Assembly: GCA_943788835.1 (NCBI GenBank)
Contig: CALSRU010000004.1
Span: 738,300 to 802,299, forward strand
DNA: 64,000 nucleotides
Direction of reading: 5' to 3'
From: an uncultured Pseudomonadales bacterium
GTDB lineage: Bacteria; Pseudomonadota; Gammaproteobacteria; Pseudomonadales; UBA7434
Shown here: piece by piece, positions 58,690 through 64,000 of the stretch
How positions within the stretch are numbered: the stretch's first letter is position 1
How the letters are laid out: each line of letters starts with the position of its first letter
The notes under the pieces: model-generated
Told to the model about the DNA's origin: nothing
The model's database searches: none
What the model saw: the letters and a program-made list of their open reading frames with translations, nothing else
Made by a program: the position numbers and the translations under genes

Positions 58690-59766
58690 CTAATGGGGAG
58701 CCAAATGCCTGACTACAGGCGTTACATCAAACCCCTGCTGACGCAACAGCATGGCTGCCGCGCAGGCACGACGGCCAGTAGAGCAGTACGCCATATATTT
58801 GCCATCATCGCTCATCAGGCGAGCCTTGATAGCCAGCAAATGCAAAGGCAGGTGAAAGGCAGCTTGGTAATGCTCATGGTCAAATTCTTGCTGCGAACGA
58901 ACATCCAGCCATGTAGCGCCTGCGGCAACCATGGCCTCTGCCTGTTGCGATGAGACGCCTTCAATCTCAGGTTCGGACATAAGCGCAAGAAAATCGCGTT
59001 TTTTAAGCACCATCAGAACCCCATTACTTTCCATCGTTACGCTAGCATTGCGCAGGGTCATATTGGCCAGAGCTTCCTCGCCAAAGCACTGACCTGAGAG
59101 CAATTCAGCCAACACCTGTGGAGCCGACAGAGTGTTATCTTCAACGGACACGATGGCTTGGCCTTCTTTGATGATATAGCATTCATCGCCCCGCTCCCCT
59201 TGACGCACAACGACCTCACCCGCCTGCACTAATCGAGGCGTAAATTTATCTAACACACGCCGAATATTATAGGGTGGTATTTTGTGAAATAGATTTGAAG
59301 TGAGCAACGTATTGATCCAATCTCGGTCTTCGTCACGTGTTCGCTCAGCCGTCAACTCTAAAGAGAGCGATTTAGCTACTTGATCCCAACACAGCATCGA
59401 ATCGAGCTCATTGCGAGCGACTACTAGCACTTGAACATCCGACATCGCTCTGAGATGGCGAATATTTTTCAAAAAATCGCCTAGCGACAATCGGCCGAAG
59501 TCCGCAGCGTTGTATGTGATGGGTTTCATTGAGGAGTCATGCATGACCGTCACTTCACCACTGATCAAATAACAATAGAAATTGTCTAGAAAATTCCTAT
59601 CCGCTATCAATTCACCAACAGGTATATTGATTAACTTTGACGACCTAGCGATGCTATGCAAGTGGGCGCTAGAAAGATCTTGCATGGGTACAAAATCAGT
59701 CAATAAATCAGCGAGTGGCTCAACACCCGACAACATATATTGAGCATTAGTAATTTTTTTAATCAT
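58690..59766 (-). CDS. Two cyclic-nucleotide-binding domains plus rhodanese domain
   Basis: About 358 residues. A first, degenerate cNMP-like domain (about 30-125, ending in LVVARNELDSML) is followed by a better preserved one (about 155-265: EVVVRQGERGDECYIIKEGQ and GQCFGEEALANMTLRNASV). A rhodanese domain fills the C-terminus (about 270-355) with WLDVRSQQEFDHEHYQAAFH and a catalytic Cys in YMAYCSTGRRA. No DNA-binding helix is seen, so it is not a CRP-type regulator. GGATGATAG lies just before the ATG at 59766; a TTG at 59781 is also in frame. The next gene upstream encodes a PLP enzyme related to D-cysteine desulfhydrase, so a role in sulfur handling is an attractive but unproven idea. Confidence 0.85.
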   Translation of the reverse strand: MIKKITNAQYMLSGVEPLADLLTDFVPMQDLSSAHLHSIARSSKLINIPVGELIADRNFLDNFYCYLISGEVTVMHDSSMKPITYNAADFGRLSLGDFLKNIRHLRAMSDVQVLVVARNELDSMLCWDQVAKSLSLELTAERTRDEDRDWINTLLTSNLFHKIPPYNIRRVLDKFTPRLVQAGEVVVRQGERGDECYIIKEGQAIVSVEDNTLSAPQVLAELLSGQCFGEEALANMTLRNASVTMESNGVLMVLKKRDFLALMSEPEIEGVSSQQAEAMVAAGATWLDVRSQQEFDHEHYQAAFHLPLHLLAIKARLMSDDGKYMAYCSTGRRACAAAMLLRQQGFDVTPVVRHLAPH

Positions 59767-59832
59767 GTAGCTATCATCCAAAGTTGTATAAAATGCTTTG
59801 AGTAATAATCAATGCGCTGCCACGTCAAAAAC

Positions 59833-60966
59833 TTAATGATTCATGCTTAACAAGCCTCGACGCCCTTGCAATCCGCCGGTATGCAAAACCGCAATATCAC
59901 CGTTGGGCAGGTCTACACGACTTTTCAACGCCTGCCACAAGCCATAAAAAACCTTGCCCATATAAACATGATCGATAGGTTCATCTAGTTCGAGCTCTAA
60001 GCGCTTATGAAAGCGGCCATACTCTGCACTGACATGGGCATAGCCTGCGGAATCGTGTAAATTGTAATAACTGATGTGCCCATCCGTCACTTCAGCGCAA
60101 CTGTTCGATTGATCTTGACTAGCATCAGTATGGCTCCAGGCTTTCATACCATTCATCTGAAGGAGACTTAAAACCCGCTGCGGCAGCGAACTATCACGAA
60201 GCGCAGGTACTGCAAATAATTTAGGCTGGGGCCGCTGAGTACTAGCTGCTATTGATCCGCCCTCTGCCCAATAGTCAGCGTCGACAGAGTAATCATGAGT
60301 CATCCCAGCCGCCAGACCGCCTAATGTCGAACCGGTGCCGCTAGCCATCCATAAACTACTAATATTACTACGCAATCGCCGACGTAATATTTTCCCAAGA
60401 ACAGAAGTTCCCTGAAAACCAGCCAAGTTGCTTCCGCCGGCCGGAACTATCAAACCTTGTCCAACCATTGTTTTGAATCGGTCGAGCCTCTCGTCATCGA
60501 AAACCTCGGACCTTTCATCCGCTGCTACCGCTGTACTGCTCGCCGCTTGCAATGCCTTATAGCTCTTACGCGAGACGAACTGCAGATGCATGCCCATCCT
60601 TTGGGCGTCGATAAGCGTGGGGGTTAAAATCGGCGGTCGCTCTCCTCGTACGATACCCACTGTAGCCAATCCAAAATTTTCGCCTGCAGCTGCGAGGGCA
60701 TGTAAATGATTGGACCAAGGCCCGCCAAAACTCACTATGGTTGATTGAGCGTTACGCTGTGCATCGGCAATATTGGGCAACAACTTAAAAAGTTTATTGC
60801 CAGAAAGATTAATAGCCCCTGATAAATTCAGCTTATCGAGTCGAACTAAATAGATATGTTTTACGTAAGGCTTGAACAGGTTCAGCTGATACTTTTCTAT
60901 TTGGAGAGCATTTTCAAGGTCACGAAATGTACTGGACAAGTCTATGATTTTTTTTGCGCGGTGCAT
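59833..60966 (-). CDS. PLP-dependent deaminase/desulfhydrase (ACC deaminase or D-cysteine desulfhydrase family)
   Basis: 377 residues of the fold-type II PLP family. The cofactor Lys lies in LSGNKLFKLL; SFGGPWSNHLHALAAAG is the family's Asn/Ser-rich binding loop, and VPAGGSNLAGFQG and ASGTGSTLGGLAAG hold the phosphate. Members deaminate D-cysteine to pyruvate, ammonia and sulfide, or open aminocyclopropane carboxylate. The true substrate cannot be read here, since the sequence differs noticeably from both. It lies between the cNMP-rhodanese gene and a coiled-coil gene on the same strand. Confidence 0.85.
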   Translation of the reverse strand: MHRAKKIIDLSSTFRDLENALQIEKYQLNLFKPYVKHIYLVRLDKLNLSGAINLSGNKLFKLLPNIADAQRNAQSTIVSFGGPWSNHLHALAAAGENFGLATVGIVRGERPPILTPTLIDAQRMGMHLQFVSRKSYKALQAASSTAVAADERSEVFDDERLDRFKTMVGQGLIVPAGGSNLAGFQGTSVLGKILRRRLRSNISSLWMASGTGSTLGGLAAGMTHDYSVDADYWAEGGSIAASTQRPQPKLFAVPALRDSSLPQRVLSLLQMNGMKAWSHTDASQDQSNSCAEVTDGHISYYNLHDSAGYAHVSAEYGRFHKRLELELDEPIDHVYMGKVFYGLWQALKSRVDLPNGDIAVLHTGGLQGRRGLLSMNH

Positions 60967-60992
60967 GGGCTTCTCTTGCCTAAAACCTATAT

Positions 60993-62378
60993 TTAACTAG
61001 CACGTAAATTTTGTACGACTGACATTTGGTGCTCACTGCATTTATTACTGAACTCTGGAATAAACTCTTTCGGTCGAACAACTTCCAGACGACAGTCGCA
61101 ACCTCTCCCTTGTGCTATCAACGCTGAACATATTGGATTTCGCGCATACTGCAGCCAAGACTTATAAACAGCTGGCTCGAGACCCAAGCGCTCAGCAACG
61201 TAATCAACAGGCTGGGAACGAAAGACCGCCAGATCGACCGCCGGTATACTGAGTGGCCGAACTGCAGGCAGAGTGAGGACAAAATTCATGCCGAGTGACT
61301 CTAATTCAAAAACCGAATCTTCGCGATCTCCCCGACCACTAGATGTCCCGCGCGCTGGCGAATTATCAGACAAGGCAGACACCTTACTCAATTGCTGCTT
61401 AAGACTTTTGATTTGATCCTCCCGATACTGCGCTTCAATTTCACGCATCTCTAACCGATTTTTTAAGTCTCCCGTCTGTTCAATAATTTTTCGCTGAAAT
61501 TCAGTTCGGTACTGCTTACGCAATGCAGAGTAATCAACGCCTTGCTGATTAACACTCGCCGAAATCTTCTCTTCAAAATCTGCGCGTTCTTGCTCAAGAA
61601 CCTTTCGCATGGATTTAATTTCGTCTTGCAAATGCCTATTCTTCTCGTCTACTGCCTGATAAGTATTTTTCATTTCACCGTAGTTAACCAGCATGGCCTC
61701 TTTCTCACGAGCGAACTGTTCGCGAAGTCTTTCTGATGCTTGTTCATGGCTTGTTTTTAAACTTGCAATAATAAGCTCATACTCAGCTATAGACGCTGCC
61801 AGCTTTTGAGCTTCCTGCTCAGATCGAGAAGTCTCATCGATAATTTTTTCATAATCGGATCGAGCTGCTGATCGCGCCGGGCTCTGATCGTTGGCGTCAG
61901 AACCATCAGCAATGCGCCCGCGATTACCAGAATCAATCAGCAAACCCAGCCTGTTAGACTTGATACTTGCCGCCAGAGTTTTAAGCGTAGTACTACCTTT
62001 TGATAAATCCGGCTCCCATAAGAAATCTTGATGCCAAGGGATTTGACACTGACTGCGGCAGGTTATGCCGACGCTCTTGCCATTCAGCGAGGCACTCATG
62101 GGCGCTGTATCTACTAGCTGGGCAAGTGGTAGGTTCCAGCGCCGGTCAGGATTCCCATCGCTGTCAAAGTCTATTAAGAAAAAAACGGTGCCAAGGATAT
62201 TCAACCGCATATCAATTTTAAGATACACCGCGTGACAGGTTTGATTTTTGAATTCGGGCTCTCCAACCACCCCATCCAAGACTGCCTCGAATTCACTATA
62301 AAGCATTTCCTTGAGCACTTTTTTATGGCCCATAAAAATGACTGCTTCATAGTAAGTTTGCTTGAATCCAAAAAACAT
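60993..62378 (-). CDS. Coiled-coil protein of unknown function
   Basis: 461 residues, or 446 if the ATG at 62333 is used. An N-terminal globular part (about 30-150) contains SLNGKSVGITCRSQCQIPWHQ. A long charged coiled coil spans about 175-330. The C-terminal 100 residues hold SIPAVDLAVFRSQPVDYVAE and a Cys/Arg-rich end (NPICSALIAQGRGCDCRLE, KCSEHQ). I do not recognise the family and see no membrane helix. It lies upstream of the PLP enzyme gene and may be the first gene of that unit. Confidence 0.7.
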   Translation of the reverse strand: MFFGFKQTYYEAVIFMGHKKVLKEMLYSEFEAVLDGVVGEPEFKNQTCHAVYLKIDMRLNILGTVFFLIDFDSDGNPDRRWNLPLAQLVDTAPMSASLNGKSVGITCRSQCQIPWHQDFLWEPDLSKGSTTLKTLAASIKSNRLGLLIDSGNRGRIADGSDANDQSPARSAARSDYEKIIDETSRSEQEAQKLAASIAEYELIIASLKTSHEQASERLREQFAREKEAMLVNYGEMKNTYQAVDEKNRHLQDEIKSMRKVLEQERADFEEKISASVNQQGVDYSALRKQYRTEFQRKIIEQTGDLKNRLEMREIEAQYREDQIKSLKQQLSKVSALSDNSPARGTSSGRGDREDSVFELESLGMNFVLTLPAVRPLSIPAVDLAVFRSQPVDYVAERLGLEPAVYKSWLQYARNPICSALIAQGRGCDCRLEVVRPKEFIPEFSNKCSEHQMSVVQNLRAS

Positions 62379-62519
62379 GGTTCACGGTTCCGCTGCAGTG
62401 CGAACGGCTTACAGATAGACTAAAAAGCCGACTAGTGACTTAGTATAATGAAGCAATCAAGCGGGCGCGCGAGTTAATCGAGAGCCCGCCCGTTTAAGCG
62501 TAAAAACGTGAACCATGTT
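62374..62519. repeat. 13-bp perfect inverted repeat spanning the coiled-coil gene start
   Basis: AACATGGTTCACG (62374-62386) is the reverse complement of CGTGAACCATGTT (62507-62519). The left arm includes the ATG at 62378. Inside lies a further GC hairpin, GCGGGC (62461-62466) with GCCCGC (62484-62489). In a minus-strand transcript the arms could pair and cover the start codon. Confidence 0.6.
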
Positions 62520-62607
62520 GCAAAGGCTCTGCGACGCGCTTAGCGCCAACAGTGCCGAGTAAAACGACGTTCAGCTCCCAACGAGGCAATGCCGTAACCA
62601 TGGATAG

Positions 62608-62994
62608 TTAAACAAGAATTGCTCTGATAACTCCCCACAGACCACCAAGGATCAATGCAAGCGTTGCTAGAAAACCAATCAACATGCCGCGCGATCGTTT
62701 CTCAGGCGCCTGCAAATATCCAGCCGCATAAATAAAACGACCAGCAATAAACACCACACCTAGCAAGGCTGCTGAGCTCCAATTCAGATAAAGTCCAAAC
62801 ACCCACATTGCCGGTAAAGTAACGACCAGCAACTCAAGTGTATTGAGGTGAATTCGGTTGACTCTTTCAAACAACTCATTGCCGCTCGTCGCTGGCGCCT
62901 TAACACCATATTTACCGCGCGCCTGACCAACTTTTGATGAAAAATAAATACACTGCAAACTCATTAGCAGCGTTACTAAAGCTACTTGTTCCAT
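62608..62994 (-). CDS. MAPEG family membrane protein
   Basis: About 128 residues with four membrane helices. [20 protein letters not shown] and [11 protein letters not shown] are the MAPEG signature. Eukaryotic relatives are glutathione-dependent membrane enzymes; bacterial roles are mostly unknown. AGGTG lies seven bases before the ATG at 62994; an in-frame GTG lies at 63003. Confidence 0.88.
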   Translation of the reverse strand: MEQVALVTLLMSLQCIYFSSKVGQARGKYGVKAPATSGNELFERVNRIHLNTLELLVVTLPAMWVFGLYLNWSSAALLGVVFIAGRFIYAAGYLQAPEKRSRGMLIGFLATLALILGGLWGVIRAILV

Positions 62995-63133
62995 TATTTT
63001 CACCTTTTAATCTACTGACTGAAAAACACATGCGAGGACTAATATACACTGATCACGCCATCTAGAATGTTACCTATATTTGAGTCTTAGCTCCTAGCAA
63101 AGCGGAGCGGCTATGATCAGTTATATTTTGGAT

Positions 63134-63439
63134 CTATTTGACTTCTTGCACCAGTACCCAAGGCAGAATGACCGATGCCCAAACCACGGCATCTTGGTCT
63201 AGCCACTGCCTGGCCTGTTCATCTGTAACTCGCGAGACATTGCCTGTTTTTAACAACTGCCCAAATAGCTCATGCTCATCTTTCGCCACTGCACAGGCCA
63301 CCTCAAGAAGGTCTTGAGAAGAGTTGACATATATGGTGCTCCCAGCGGCGAAGAATCGCGCAAGCTCACTCCAATTTATTTTTGCCGTTTCTCGATTGAG
63401 TTTCTCTAGCATCTCTTTTTTATTTACTGCCTTTTCCAT
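63134..63439 (-). CDS. DUF2288 protein
   Basis: 101 residues. LNRETAKINWSELARFFAAG, then VARAVAKDE-like VACAVAKDEHELFGQLL and ASVILPWVLVQEVK match DUF2288. Function unknown. It is transcribed alone between MAPEG and the partial gene at the right edge. Confidence 0.88.
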   Translation of the reverse strand: MEKAVNKKEMLEKLNRETAKINWSELARFFAAGSTIYVNSSQDLLEVACAVAKDEHELFGQLLKTGNVSRVTDEQARQWLDQDAVVWASVILPWVLVQEVK

Positions 63440-63596
63440 TTCAACATCACCAATAGTTTTTATCTACAGCTTCGATGCGTTTATCGAAAAGCGAGAAGTT
63501 TTTAAACACGCACTTTCATATGACCGTTGCACACAACAATGGGCCCAGTTGGAGAAGCACAGGGACGCCTTCTTTTTTACCCTAACCCCTCCAAAA

Positions 63597-64000
63597 CTAC
63601 TCCTTAGTGAGGTTGTCCGGCTGCGATCTATCGCTGTGATTCACTTGGCGTTCTTGGCGCAGGCGTAAATTATATTTTTTATGCAAGTAATAGACAACCA
63701 AGCCCGCATCCTCTTTGCGTAAGTTATTTAATACAAGCTCATCAGGGTTTTTACAATCATATAACACGCTTACAAACTGAGTTACTGTTAGCCCGCGAAA
63801 ACTCTTGAGGTTTTTACGATTAAGTTCAAGTCGATCTCCCGTTGGCTCTTTAGCCAAACAGTATTGATAATATTCATACTTGCCTTGCCCTTTAAAAATA
63901 GTCTGACCGGCAATATAGTTTTCATCATATTTAGGATATCGGGTGTTGGTCGCTTTTTCCCAAAAGTCGATCCAAGCACGCTGATCAATCGGAGTATTTA
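63597..64000 (-). CDS. Hypothetical protein, N-terminus beyond the window
   Basis: The frame is open from the right edge to a stop at 63597, about 133 residues. It reads RAWIDFWEKATNTRYPKYDE near the edge, then FKGQGKYEYYQYCLAKEPTG, and ends RQVNHSDRSQPDNLTKE. Lys- and Tyr-rich, with no domain recognised. The start lies upstream of 64000. Confidence 0.6.
   Translation of the reverse strand, partial: NTPIDQRAWIDFWEKATNTRYPKYDENYIAGQTIFKGQGKYEYYQYCLAKEPTGDRLELNRKNLKSFRGLTVTQFVSVLYDCKNPDELVLNNLRKEDAGLVVYYLHKKYNLRLRQERQVNHSDRSQPDNLTKE

Overview
The window reads as the chromosome of a free-living, probably marine gammaproteobacterium. Evidence: the housekeeping run pyrG-kdsA-eno-ftsB-ispD-ispF-truD-pcm, a long-form QueF, a YadG/YadH-type ABC exporter, GreB, GlpG-type rhomboid, PepN, DUF1315, DUF2288 and DUF2797 proteins, a large TonB-dependent receptor, and a PEP-CTERM protein whose tail has the form VPxPxxxWLFGSA. 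The order Cellvibrionales fits this mix, but that placement is my inference and the genus is not resolved. No rRNA, intact insertion sequence, prophage, CRISPR array or recognisable defence operon was seen.

Layout. Bases 1-9000 are accessory: a truncated outer-membrane-type protein, a large acidic lipoprotein, an alpha/beta hydrolase, a ribbon-helix-helix protein, a GGDEF-EAL enzyme, a repeat-rich intergenic block, a decayed PEP-CTERM gene and an intact PEP-CTERM gene. From 9.3 to 16 kb come tRNA-Ser, a coiled-coil membrane protein, queF, yadHG, a HugZ-like protein and a TonB-dependent receptor broken by one extra base. From 16 to 18.3 kb are two near-duplicate orphan pilin-like genes around a remnant of an epimerase gene, then tRNA-Glu. 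From 18.6 to 29.5 kb are a LeuB-like dehydrogenase, an ABC1 kinase, a LeuA/CimA-like synthase, alaS, hinT, a Trm112-like protein, an M23 peptidase, greB and hemH. tRNA-Arg at 29.6 kb is followed by a 120-bp tandem duplication that includes its own 3' end.

From 30 to 42.1 kb lies a complete assimilatory nitrate regulon: NasT (ANTAR antiterminator), NasS (nitrate sensor), a leader with an NtrC-like site, a sigma-54 promoter and an intrinsic terminator, then nrtABC, nirBD, nasA and cobA. Nitrate would be imported by NrtABC, reduced by NasA and NirBD, and CobA would supply the siroheme precursor needed by NirB. NrtC carries a one-base frameshift.

From 42 to 50 kb is the housekeeping run on the minus strand. 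It lacks surE between truD and pcm, and the usual nlpD-rpoS neighbours are not beside pcm. From 50 to 64 kb, mostly minus strand, are a lipoprotein, a TerB-like protein, pepN, DUF2797, DUF1315, a rhomboid protease, nadK, a double cNMP-domain plus rhodanese protein, a PLP-dependent desulfhydrase/deaminase homologue, an unrecognised coiled-coil protein, a MAPEG protein, DUF2288 and a gene cut by the right edge.

The least explained signals are the nested inverted repeats between the LeuB-like gene and the ABC1 kinase gene, the repeat block at 7.0-7.25 kb, the duplicated tRNA 3' ends, and the cNMP-rhodanese/PLP-enzyme/coiled-coil block.
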